A stretch of 64,000 bases of DNA from JAHBNG01 sp039028975 (lineage in GTDB: Bacteria; Chloroflexota; Anaerolineae; Caldilineales; Caldilineaceae): NCBI GenBank assembly GCA_039028975.1, contig JBCCHB010000087.1:1-64000 (forward strand), read 5' to 3'. Position numbers and translations under genes: made by a program. Shown here one piece after another: positions 44,821-53,380 of the stretch (position 1 is the first letter of the stretch; each line of letters starts with the position of its first letter). Below the pieces are notes generated by a model. It searched no databases, was not told where the DNA came from, and worked only from the letters and a program-made list of their open reading frames with translations.

Positions 44821-47466
44821 CTATCCTCTCAGTTGCCCCTTAACCTTTTGCTCCATGCTACGAACAATCTTTTTACGTAACCTCGTTACCTCTTTTTCGC
44901 TTACATTTCGCTCTGGGCTTTGATAAGTCAAACGATAGGCCAATGACTTTTCGCTCCCAGATAGAGGCTCGCCCCGATAGATATCAAAGAGTTCAAGGTT
45001 GGCTAACAGCTCACCGCCAGCCTGAAGAATCGTCTCTTCAACCTGTCGAACGGGAACAGGTTCTGCCACGATGAAGGCCAGATCCTCCACAACCGCCGGG
45101 TAGTTGGAGATGGCCTTCATGGGTTCCACTGTCCAGTCTGGCTGAATCAGCGGAGCGATGAGCAGATCACTGACGGCGACTCGACTTCCTTCTAGGCCAA
45201 AGGCATTGCAGACTTGGGGATGCATCTCGCCGATGAAACCAATCGAACGTCCGTTAATCTGCACTTCAGCACAGCGAGGCCCATACGTTCCTGTATTGGG
45301 GCGTGGCAGATACTGAATGGTCTCGTCTTTGATTCCGACTGTTCGCAATAAGGTCTCCACTATGCCCTTTAGGTCAAAAAAGTCCATCATCTGGTCATCA
45401 TCGGGCTGATAGAGGCTTGATAGCTCTCGTGGCCCCGTTAAGGCAATGGTTAGTCGACGCTCTTCAAACGGTAATTCACCATTCCCTTCTTCAGGCAGAT
45501 AGATACGACCGATTTCAAAATTGGCCAGCCTTCGGCTATAACGAAGATTGTAGACCAGATGCTCCATAACGCTGACCAACATGGAACGACGCATGGATTG
45601 GCGCTCCTGGGTACCAGGATTGGTTAAGGTTATGAACCCCTCTGCATCCCTATTGGTTGGACTCTCTTGGTTACTCTTTTCCTGCCTATTTTGTGTGGCC
45701 GTAACAGGCGTCGAACTGGTGACAACTAGCTTTTCATGGTTGGTGATGGTCGTCAGTGGGTGATTTATGACCTCCTGTAGGCCAATGCCCACTAGGACAT
45801 CTCGAATTTTGTCTTCCGTTTCCAGTACAGGGTTGCGCCGCTGGGGAGGCAATACATCGTCAATCAGCGTCGTGTCTACTTGATCATAGCCGATGATGCG
45901 GGCGACTTCCTCCGTTAGATCCGCTGGGTAGCGAATATCGAGACGGTACCAAGGGGGCATGCATTCCAAAAGCGGCTCGTCCGCCTGTCGTTGAAGGGCA
46001 AACGTGGCATCCTCATGGGCTTCTTCGGCAACAACATCCACCTGCTTTACCTGAAAGTTCAAGGTCTCTAGCGCCTCTACAACAGCGTTGAGCTCCAATG
46101 GAACACCCAGTAGGCGCCGCACATCACTGAGGGTCGTGTAGACCAGTGGCTGACTCTGGACCACTGGGTACTCGTCCACCATGCCAGGGACAACAGTCCC
46201 TCCGGCATAGAGCCGCATCAATTCGGCTGCCCGCCGCGCGGCAATGGGGCTAAGGGCAGCCGGGATACCCCGTGCAAAACGATGGGAGGCTTCGCTTGGT
46301 AGTCGAAGAGCCTGGGCTGTTCGCCGGTTGTTGATGCCTTCGAAGGTAGCTGCCTCTAGCAGAACATTGGTGGTACTGTCGGTCACTTCACTCTCTAAGC
46401 CACCCATAACACCACCAATGGCTACTGGACCAGCCGTATCGTTGATCATCAGCATAGATTCGTCCATGGTCCGTTCCATCTGATCAAGGGTGGTAAATTT
46501 ACTATTGGGCGTAGCCCGATCCACAATAATGGTTGGAATTGCATCACCGGCTTGTTTGGCTCGCTCAACCAATATATCATAGTCGAAAGCGTGGAGAGGC
46601 TGTCCCCACTCAAGCATCACATAGTTGGTAATATCCACAATATTGCTTATAGGTCTCATGCCAGCACGAAGAAGTCGCTCCTGCATCCAGTTAGGAGAGG
46701 GACCAATCTTTACATTTCTGATGAGCGTACCTGTGTAGCGGTTGCAGAGTTCCGGTGCATCAATGCGCACGCCAAAGTAGTCGGCAGCCGTCTGCTTATC
46801 TCCAGGTGAAGCCGACGTCTCACATTCATCTGGGGGCAACGTGACGGTTGCACCCGTCAACGCGGCAACTTCACGCGCCACGCCGATCATATTAAGGCAG
46901 CGGGCCATATCTGGCGTTAGTTCAAGCTCCAGAACTTCTTGGCTTAGGTACTCCCGCAAAGGCATACCGGTGGGTGCATCCTCAGGAAGCAGCAGAATTC
47001 CATCATGCTCTTCACTTAACCCCAACTCGCGCTCGGAGCAGACCATGCCAGAGGACTTAATGCCGCGAATTTTGGATGGCTTAAGCTTTTTCATGGGACG
47101 AGGCGTCTCATCGCTATAGGCATCGATCAATACCGCGCCTGACCGGGCAAAGGGTGCTTTGAGGACGGGCAGATCGCCAGCAGAACGGCTCTGGCCTTTA
47201 TACTCATAGAGGTTTGGTGCCCCGGTGACAACCTGTTCTGTCTCCTCATCCCCATAAGCCATGTCAACCAGCACCAAACGGTCGGCATCGGGATGAGGAT
47301 GGACGGCCATGACTTGCCCAACCCGAATCGTTTCGGGATCCCACCAATCACCAATCCGCTGGATAGATTCAACCTCTAATCCAGCTAGGGTTAATTTTTC
47401 GGCCAACTCATCGGTCGAGAGATCAATCGATACATACTCCTGCAACCAGGATAATGGAATAAGCAT
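44821..47466 (-). CDS. pheT: phenylalanine--tRNA ligase beta subunit
   Basis: 881 residues. Order: N-terminal MLIPLSWLQEYV, the EMAP-like tRNA-binding domain (VHPHPDADRLVLVD), B3/B4 editing domain, B5, the core (NPGTQERQSMRRSMLVS), and the C-terminal FDX-ACB domain (YPAVVEDLAFIV to VKGQLRG). It charges tRNA-Phe with the alpha subunit. It is about 80 residues longer than usual, through inserts near residues 490-510 and 620-645 (the latter polar, low complexity: TATQNRQEKSNQESPTNRD). pheS, usually next to it, is not adjacent: a NUDIX gene lies upstream. Confidence 0.95.
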   Translation of the reverse strand: MLIPLSWLQEYVSIDLSTDELAEKLTLAGLEVESIQRIGDWWDPETIRVGQVMAVHPHPDADRLVLVDMAYGDEETEQVVTGAPNLYEYKGQSRSAGDLPVLKAPFARSGAVLIDAYSDETPRPMKKLKPSKIRGIKSSGMVCSERELGLSEEHDGILLLPEDAPTGMPLREYLSQEVLELELTPDMARCLNMIGVAREVAALTGATVTLPPDECETSASPGDKQTAADYFGVRIDAPELCNRYTGTLIRNVKIGPSPNWMQERLLRAGMRPISNIVDITNYVMLEWGQPLHAFDYDILVERAKQAGDAIPTIIVDRATPNSKFTTLDQMERTMDESMLMINDTAGPVAIGGVMGGLESEVTDSTTNVLLEAATFEGINNRRTAQALRLPSEASHRFARGIPAALSPIAARRAAELMRLYAGGTVVPGMVDEYPVVQSQPLVYTTLSDVRRLLGVPLELNAVVEALETLNFQVKQVDVVAEEAHEDATFALQRQADEPLLECMPPWYRLDIRYPADLTEEVARIIGYDQVDTTLIDDVLPPQRRNPVLETEDKIRDVLVGIGLQEVINHPLTTITNHEKLVVTSSTPVTATQNRQEKSNQESPTNRDAEGFITLTNPGTQERQSMRRSMLVSVMEHLVYNLRYSRRLANFEIGRIYLPEEGNGELPFEERRLTIALTGPRELSSLYQPDDDQMMDFFDLKGIVETLLRTVGIKDETIQYLPRPNTGTYGPRCAEVQINGRSIGFIGEMHPQVCNAFGLEGSRVAVSDLLIAPLIQPDWTVEPMKAISNYPAVVEDLAFIVAEPVPVRQVEETILQAGGELLANLELFDIYRGEPLSGSEKSLAYRLTYQSPERNVSEKEVTRLRKKIVRSMEQKVKGQLRG

Positions 47467-47583
47467 GGTTTGCTGTACCTTACCTTCTCGTTCATCATCT
47501 TCTTGCTCATCAGCCGAAAGTGTGCAAAGAGTTATTGTATCTACCTAAAAACTATTGATTTACACACTTTGCAGAGAGGAGCC

Positions 47584-48207
47584 TTATCTATTTTCTTGAT
47601 ATCCAATCAGTGACTCATAGAGCACATCATGAGCAATGGCCCGCCAATGTCCCCACTCACGTCGTTTACCAATCAGGTTCCGTAAATCAGCAGAGGCCTG
47701 AGGAAGTTGGCGCGGTAATAGGGGACGGAACTCAGCTACCTCATCACTATTATCAGGTGCCATAAGCTTTCCATTCATATTCTGTAGCAGAAAAAGATAG
47801 CTAGCAAAGCGGGTATGGGAGTCATTGCGGTGAAAGCGATACTCGATCAGCGCTACAAAACGCTGAATCTTTAAAGACGTAAGCCCAGTCTCTTCGGCAA
47901 CCTCTCGCCTAAGCGCGTCCTCAACCCGCTCGTCCCAATCAACTCCGCCAGTAGGTAGACGGTAGATGGGGTATTCATAACTATGTTTTGTATGAAGCCA
48001 GAGCTGTTCACCTGGGCCTTGGATAGCAAATACGACTTCGGCACGCCGATCAGAATCCTTACGCCACCTATATTGAAGAATCGAACCGCCCGCCTTTACA
48101 TCATACTGTTTATGCAACGGTACACCATACAAACGAGATAACTCACGAATTTCGGACTGATCCACCATCTGCCTACGATGGTGACAGCACATTGAATCAT
48201 GGGGCAT
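47584..48207 (-). CDS. NUDIX hydrolase
   Basis: 207 residues. A complete Nudix box is seen: GGVDWDERVEDALRREVAEE followed by TGL (G-x5-E-x7-R-E-V-x-E-E-x-G-L). Hydrolyses a nucleoside diphosphate linked to another group; substrate not deducible. AGGG lies 8 bases before the ATG at 48207, favouring this start over the ATG at 48168. The gap to pheT (47467-47583) has an inverted pair AAAGTGTG/CACACTTT, perhaps a regulatory site. Confidence 0.88.
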   Translation of the reverse strand: MPHDSMCCHHRRQMVDQSEIRELSRLYGVPLHKQYDVKAGGSILQYRWRKDSDRRAEVVFAIQGPGEQLWLHTKHSYEYPIYRLPTGGVDWDERVEDALRREVAEETGLTSLKIQRFVALIEYRFHRNDSHTRFASYLFLLQNMNGKLMAPDNSDEVAEFRPLLPRQLPQASADLRNLIGKRREWGHWRAIAHDVLYESLIGYQENR

Positions 48208-48277
48208 GAATGCTACCCTATTTATTTATTGATACTGAACATTTTACCTAAACGCAGCCTATTCGAAGAGTAGATCC

Positions 48278-48363
48278 TATACTCAGCTCCGTTTCAATGC
48301 CAGAGTTTAGTCTCTTGGGTAGAGACTGCAGAACACTCCGGTTTTGAAAACGACCGCAGTATA
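48278..48363 (+). repeat. 86-bp palindromic intergenic repeat (type A), copy 7
   Basis: Ends are TATACTCAGCTCCGTTTC and GAAAACGACCGCAGTATA. Compared with the reference, the left arm has GTTTC for GTTTG and the right arm has GAAAAC for CAAAAC, a paired change that keeps the base pair. The inner stem is also altered on both sides (CAGAGTTT / GAACACTCCGG). It lies 10 bases past the stop of the membrane protein gene at 48374, outside the polysaccharide cluster. Confidence 0.88.
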
Positions 48364-48373
48364 GCATAAATTA

Positions 48374-50302
48374 TCAGAGCTGTTTACGAAGGCTCATAAC
48401 CAATCCACTCATAAGCAACGCCCCAATGGCCACCAACGAAACATTCCGCCCCACCCTTCGCGGCGGTGTATCTTCATACCTTAGCAGAACATGACCTTCT
48501 CCTTTTGGAACAGGCACCGTCATACGCCCCAGGGTTCCTTGCTCTTCAGGTATAATCTCTAGCTCCTCTACAGGCTCTCCATGCTCACCATCCAGCAAAT
48601 AGGCTCGCCAACCAGGATAGTAGAAGTGCTCATAAATGATGCGTCTATCGTCCGTTCCTGCAAAGTACCAAACTTCCTCCATAATGGTATTGTGAGCCAA
48701 CGAATCGATGACAAAGCCTGTCTCCTGATCATAGTCGAGAACGCTATAGTCAACTTTGGAATTGACCGGCTCAATGGGTCCATCGGGATTGGCTTGAGCT
48801 TGACTTTCATAATACTCAGCCATGGGACTCCATGTAGGAATCTCCTTCACCCAGCGAGTGCTCCCTGTTAGTTCATCCGATGATCGCTGAAAGCGCATCA
48901 GTCCAACTAGGCTGACAGGCCCTTCTGCTGGCTCGATGATGTTGACCTGCAGCAACGGATACGACCCTAAAATGATAACAGCAATCGTCACAAATAGGGG
49001 AAATGTCAGTTGGCTAGATGTGGCTTTTTGCTCAATGGGCGTCAGAATTGGATGCATAACCAAACCTGAAAGAACGCTAAAGCAGAGGGTAGCTGGCGTA
49101 AGCCAGCGCCAGGGAAATTGGGCAGCCCCCAATACCCCCCCAATAACAGGCAACTCCCAAAGTAGGGCCAAAGGCTGCAACATCACCAGGGTAGTCCCAA
49201 CTCCAACGGCAACAAAGGTCAGCAGCTCCCAGCGTAACGGTTCGCCGATTTGTGGTGTCCGTTGCCAGATCAACAGTAACCCGACAATCGATAAAATAAT
49301 CGGTACCACACCAAGCTGAAAGCTGAAGCGGTCATCCGGCCCCAGCACGCTAACGCCGAAATCCCAAGTTGGGCTAAACAGCTGGAAGAAGTAGACAAAA
49401 TTGCTCTGGTAGCCATAACGCCCATCAAACCACTGATCAACCCGCACATCGTTCCGCTCGAGCACCATAGGCAGCCAAAAGATGCAGCTTACACCCAGCG
49501 CGCCCAAAAGGCCTAACCCCGGCGCAAGCATACTTTTTACCCAAGGAAGAATGCGAGTCCAGCCCGGTACATTCAGATCAACCCATGGTTTCACAGGCGT
49601 ATAGTGAATCCACACGATCAGGAGGTAAAGCCCAAAGAGAGGCGCAAAAAGGAGGGTGACTAGCTGGCTGGTCATGAGCAGGCCAGCTAGGGAGAGGCTC
49701 AACCCCAAAACCCAGCGAAATGCCTGCGTACGGATGGCATTTCGTGCTGTCCAAAGAGCGAGCGGTAGCCAGACAAAGGCCATACTCTCGGCAAGATTGG
49801 CCCGTACATAGAGATCGAGCAGATGATAGGGTGCATAAACATAGACCAGCGCCGACACCATCCCAGCTTGCCGACCCATCCAGGAACGAACAAAGAGATA
49901 CATGCTGGCAGCACTGCCCAAAATGCTCAAGACGAAGACCATTTCAATTGCACCTGTGTAGCTTAGGTTCAACCCACGGAACAGAAATTGGGCCAAGAAA
50001 TGGCTAAAGGGGCCGTAGATGTTAAAGAAGGGATAGCCATAACCAAAGGCAAAATCGGGACTCCAACGAGGCCACCAAACCCCATCCTGAAAGACTCGAT
50101 CAAATTCAAAGAGGAAATAGACGTGATGGCGAGCATCATTAGCGCCCCAAAAATAGCCGGGCAGCAGAAAGGGAGCAATGGCAAAGACTGTAAACGCCAA
50201 CGTTAGCCAGAAGAGTGAATCTCGTTCGCGACTTTCATTATTATGAATATCGTTATGAACTTGGTTGTGAATCACAGTACTCTTTTGCGCTTTATCGCCC
50301 AT
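48374..50302 (-). CDS. PTPS-related/YfhO-like multi-pass membrane protein
   Basis: 642 residues if started at 50302 (ATGGGCGATAA overlaps the previous stop by 11 bases); the frame is open to 50323. About 12 membrane helices. After helix 1 the loop FWGANDARHHVYFLFEFDRV contains the D-x-x-x-H pattern of GT-C-like proteins (PF10131 group). After the helices comes an extracytoplasmic beta domain with YYPGWRAYLLDGEHGEPV, as in YfhO-type proteins, and a last helix. Probably a lipid-linked sugar transferase or related envelope protein. The gene is the last of a five-gene operon and is paralogous in design to its neighbour. Confidence 0.75.
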   Translation of the reverse strand: MGDKAQKSTVIHNQVHNDIHNNESRERDSLFWLTLAFTVFAIAPFLLPGYFWGANDARHHVYFLFEFDRVFQDGVWWPRWSPDFAFGYGYPFFNIYGPFSHFLAQFLFRGLNLSYTGAIEMVFVLSILGSAASMYLFVRSWMGRQAGMVSALVYVYAPYHLLDLYVRANLAESMAFVWLPLALWTARNAIRTQAFRWVLGLSLSLAGLLMTSQLVTLLFAPLFGLYLLIVWIHYTPVKPWVDLNVPGWTRILPWVKSMLAPGLGLLGALGVSCIFWLPMVLERNDVRVDQWFDGRYGYQSNFVYFFQLFSPTWDFGVSVLGPDDRFSFQLGVVPIILSIVGLLLIWQRTPQIGEPLRWELLTFVAVGVGTTLVMLQPLALLWELPVIGGVLGAAQFPWRWLTPATLCFSVLSGLVMHPILTPIEQKATSSQLTFPLFVTIAVIILGSYPLLQVNIIEPAEGPVSLVGLMRFQRSSDELTGSTRWVKEIPTWSPMAEYYESQAQANPDGPIEPVNSKVDYSVLDYDQETGFVIDSLAHNTIMEEVWYFAGTDDRRIIYEHFYYPGWRAYLLDGEHGEPVEELEIIPEEQGTLGRMTVPVPKGEGHVLLRYEDTPPRRVGRNVSLVAIGALLMSGLVMSLRKQL

Positions 50303-51896
50303 AGAGCACCAACTTATTATCATGAATACCAGTTATAGACTCTCGTACCATGAGGCGCGAGCCGTCCGTCCAATTGTAGTATCCCAAATGGTACTGAAGG
50401 TTCGATGCATCTTTGCCGCTCGAATAATAGTCTGATAGATCCAGGCTATAGGTATCAGTGATTACCTCACCAACAGCCCAACTCGTTGCGGGGCGCGTTC
50501 CCTGAACGGGCTGAGTATCGAGTTGGGCCACCACATTGGTGGCACCATTTTCGTCTTCGATTGCTTGAAAGAAGACATTGTAGTCAAAATCCATCGGCTG
50601 AAGTGCTTGCCAAGCGATCTCTACTTGCGCAGTGGCTTCACCTTCCGTCTGCACAATTTCTGCCTCTAGCAGGAGCACTTCCTGTCGGGCACCATAGACA
50701 GCAATGGGCCGTTCGTTAGGTTGATAGTCAGTAAATTGGGTTGTCAGATAAGGGTGACTACTTAAAACAACTATGGCCAATGTGCCAGCCCAGTAGGCTG
50801 GATTTTGCAAAGCAGGTAGAAGAAAGACCATCGCACCAGCCAGAACCGCCAGAGGCAACGACGCAATGAGCAAAATCTGCCATGGATAGGTCAGCAGCCG
50901 ATGGGCTTGGCTCCATTGCCACAGAGGATTGGACAGCTCAAGGCTCAATAGAGTCAACAAGGCTGCTGCGCCGAGCATAAACCAGAGAAAACGATGGGTA
51001 CCAACAGGTTGCCTAGTAGATTGTCCGGTAGATTGCCACCATGCCCACAATGAGATCAGCCCAAAGCCCCATACAACAAAGCCAAGTTGAAACGGATAAC
51101 CATCTTGCCAGCCAGGGATACTAGGAGCAACCTTCCACTGATTGCCAAATAGCTGGAAAAAGTAGACAAAATGTTCGTGAAAAATAATGGAAGAGGGAGC
51201 GTAGATAGACCAGTAGGGCCAAAGGCTAAGCAGCCCAGCGACAGTACACATACCAATGGCCAGCAAAGTCAACATATCCTGTTCGACCAGTAGAATAAAC
51301 AGAAAAGCAAAACTGACGACAAAGAGAGCCAGACCAGGCTGGATACGCCAAAGCCAAAGCTGACTTAGTACGGCAACCCCAATCGCGCTAGGGCTTCGCT
51401 CTATAACAAAGAGTTGCAATCCGGCCATAATCACCGGAAAGAGAGCCATTACCAGCGCATCCCCTAAGCTGCCTCGAACGTAAACCGTTGCCAGAAAAGT
51501 CGGCATCAACATGTAGATGAGTCCAGCTAAACCAGCGCTTCTATCGCCAAAGCGGGGTCGTAACCAAATATAGGTACCCAACCCACCTAAAATAAAGGCA
51601 ATGATAAAAGATAAACGGACAGCACCTATTGCCCCACCGCCAAGTGCAACAAGTGGTTGGGCCAGTAGAAAGGTACCTCGCCCAGAGCCACGCCAAAGAT
51701 CTGGGAGCTGACCAATATCGGCAACAGGACCATTGGATGTTACGTTAAAAACAGGCAAAAAGCCTTCCAGACCCTGCCAATATCCTGGGTACGTAGCAGG
51801 TGCCCAAGCAAAGACGCCTATCAGCAGCACGGCCCAAAAGCCGATTTGGGTGATGCTGCTTTGCGTTTGGTTCATAAGCGGCTCTCGGGCGTTCAA
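50292..51896 (-). CDS. multi-pass membrane protein, GT-C-like, with C-terminal beta module
   Basis: 534 residues, about 11 membrane helices, similar in organisation to the protein at 48374 (RFGDRSAGLAGLIYMLMPTF matching GRQAGMVSALVYVYAPYHLL in place and style). The final 140 residues form an extracytoplasmic beta module (VEIAWQALQPMDFDYNVFFQ...PATSWAVGEV) like the last module of the DUF2079 protein at 37088. Function unknown; envelope glycan transfer is the best guess. Its start overlaps the DUF4062-like gene by 4 bases (ATGA). Confidence 0.72.
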   Translation of the reverse strand: MNAREPLMNQTQSSITQIGFWAVLLIGVFAWAPATYPGYWQGLEGFLPVFNVTSNGPVADIGQLPDLWRGSGRGTFLLAQPLVALGGGAIGAVRLSFIIAFILGGLGTYIWLRPRFGDRSAGLAGLIYMLMPTFLATVYVRGSLGDALVMALFPVIMAGLQLFVIERSPSAIGVAVLSQLWLWRIQPGLALFVVSFAFLFILLVEQDMLTLLAIGMCTVAGLLSLWPYWSIYAPSSIIFHEHFVYFFQLFGNQWKVAPSIPGWQDGYPFQLGFVVWGFGLISLWAWWQSTGQSTRQPVGTHRFLWFMLGAAALLTLLSLELSNPLWQWSQAHRLLTYPWQILLIASLPLAVLAGAMVFLLPALQNPAYWAGTLAIVVLSSHPYLTTQFTDYQPNERPIAVYGARQEVLLLEAEIVQTEGEATAQVEIAWQALQPMDFDYNVFFQAIEDENGATNVVAQLDTQPVQGTRPATSWAVGEVITDTYSLDLSDYYSSGKDASNLQYHLGYYNWTDGSRLMVRESITGIHDNKLVLYGR

Positions 51897-52483
51897 TCTG
51901 GATTAACCAGTACAGCATCGATGGGATCCTGCCGTAAATTGTCTAGCAACACCCCACCTCCTTCAGCACCACCAGGAAGCGCCACAATCGAATTGGCTTC
52001 GGCAGCAGCCTTCTTTTGAAGACGTTCGCCATGAACCCGTAGCGTCTCCATTTCAACCACGGTGAGACCATAGCGATTTTTAGCATTGTTCAACCGCTTA
52101 ATGAGATCCAACGTCACAATGCTGGCCAAGTGGGGTGGGCTATGAAATTCTTGCCATTTGATGAAGGAGTTGTGTTTAAACTCCCGAGCAGCTGGTGAGA
52201 GCCTAGCACCGCTATAGAGCGGCAGAACCGAGCGTTCAAGTTGCCATGCCAGATCCCATTCAGCACCTGCCGGGGCCGTAATGTCTCGCCCCAAAAGGAA
52301 ATAATGCCGATCAACATTGGCAATCAGCTCATAAATGTCATCATAACGCCCACCAGAGGCGGGGGTGCGACGAATCTCGGCGCGAATTTGGATGGGAAGA
52401 TCGGCCAGTGCCTTACCAATAATTGCCCGCTCCGATTCCAGATCATTGGTGGCACTCACAAAGATGCGTAACGTCTCTGCCAT
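51893..52483 (-). CDS. DUF4062-like protein
   Basis: 196 residues, cytoplasmic. The N-terminus LRIFVSATNDLESERAIIG matches the V-F-I/V-S-(S/A)-T-x-x-D-L-x-x-E-R start of DUF4062, a TIR-like flavodoxin-type fold often found in NTPase and signalling proteins. The rest (to about residue 110) fits that domain; the C-terminal part has a helical segment and a Gly-rich tail. It stands alone, without the usual NTPase partner. It is coupled to the membrane-protein gene by a 4-base overlap and follows the hydrolase by 4 bases. Role unknown. Confidence 0.65.
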   Translation of the reverse strand: MAETLRIFVSATNDLESERAIIGKALADLPIQIRAEIRRTPASGGRYDDIYELIANVDRHYFLLGRDITAPAGAEWDLAWQLERSVLPLYSGARLSPAAREFKHNSFIKWQEFHSPPHLASIVTLDLIKRLNNAKNRYGLTVVEMETLRVHGERLQKKAAAEANSIVALPGGAEGGGVLLDNLRQDPIDAVLVNPD

Positions 52484-52487
52484 ATCG

Positions 52488-53375
52488 TCAGTCTTTCATT
52501 TTGGATACAAACTTGTTCATAAATTGCTCTACGAGAGCCGTCAATTCAAGGGGGTATTCTAACGCCATCATATGACCAGATTTTGGCATAACCTCAAGAG
52601 AGGCACTGGGGATGGCATCAGCCAATGAACGCCCAAATTTTTGGGGTGTCATCTTGTCATCAGAACCACTAATCACCAAAGTGGGTACCGAAACTTCACC
52701 TAGCCGCCGGCGTACATCAAATCCATTGCAGGCAACAAAATCCCCATGCACTACTTCAGGAGAAATCTTCCGCATCTCTCGCCCGGCTAAGGCAATACGT
52801 ATTGCTTGGACATAAGGACCAGACCAGCACATCTTCATGATAAAGTTGACGGTTTTGGGAAAGTCCTTCAAAAGACCATCTAAAATAATATCTGTTACAG
52901 GTAGGCGGGCACTCGTACCAACTAAGACCAAACCAGCCAACCATTCAGGATTTCGAATCCCGATCACCTGAGCAATGGCCCCACCCATGGAGTGGCCAAC
53001 CAATACAACTCTTGCTTTCTCTTTTGAAGTTTCGTAGCCAGATAGATCTCTATCAGACAATCCCTGGGCAGAGAAATCAAGTGCCTCGACAAAAGCCATC
53101 ACATCATCGGCGTAGGCATCAACAGTCGTTCGCCCAGGTGGATCCGAACGGCCATGGCCCGGCAGATCCAAAGCATAGACGAACCCACTAGAGAGGGTTC
53201 GCAGCTCGGCAGGCCAATGAATATGGGTCCCACCAGCACCGTGTATCAGAATAAGAATAGGTGGTTTAGAGTCGTCCTGGTCAGCTTCTCCATGGTCGGT
53301 TGATAGATGGCTGTACGTTTTTGTGTTGTCGCTATAAAAAATACTCAGTTCTTTGCCGATCTGAAGTTTGGGCAA
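52488..53375 (-). CDS. alpha/beta hydrolase
   Basis: 295 residues from a TTG at 53375. GAGG lies 8-9 bases before it, and it avoids the 31-base overlap made by the ATG at 53411. Oxyanion-loop HGAGGTHIHW, nucleophile elbow GHSMGGA, acid in VISGSDDKMTP, and catalytic His in KSGHMMALEYP form a complete Ser-Asp-His triad. GHGRSDPPG is typical of the esterase/epoxide-hydrolase-like group. An internal stretch of about 50 residues (STDHGEADQDDS; QGLSDRDLSGYETSKEK) is polar inserts. Substrate unknown. Confidence 0.87.
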   Translation of the reverse strand: MPKLQIGKELSIFYSDNTKTYSHLSTDHGEADQDDSKPPILILIHGAGGTHIHWPAELRTLSSGFVYALDLPGHGRSDPPGRTTVDAYADDVMAFVEALDFSAQGLSDRDLSGYETSKEKARVVLVGHSMGGAIAQVIGIRNPEWLAGLVLVGTSARLPVTDIILDGLLKDFPKTVNFIMKMCWSGPYVQAIRIALAGREMRKISPEVVHGDFVACNGFDVRRRLGEVSVPTLVISGSDDKMTPQKFGRSLADAIPSASLEVMPKSGHMMALEYPLELTALVEQFMNKFVSKMKD

Positions 53376-53380
53376 TTCGT

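Noticed and set aside
4433..48363. CRISPR array made of the palindromic repeats
   Set aside because: The copies are kilobases apart, vary in the stem, have no regular spacers, and no cas gene is present.
53341..53355. ATACTCAGTT within the hydrolase gene as a repeat end
   Set aside because: Ten matching bases inside a conserved coding frame without the following stem; probably chance.
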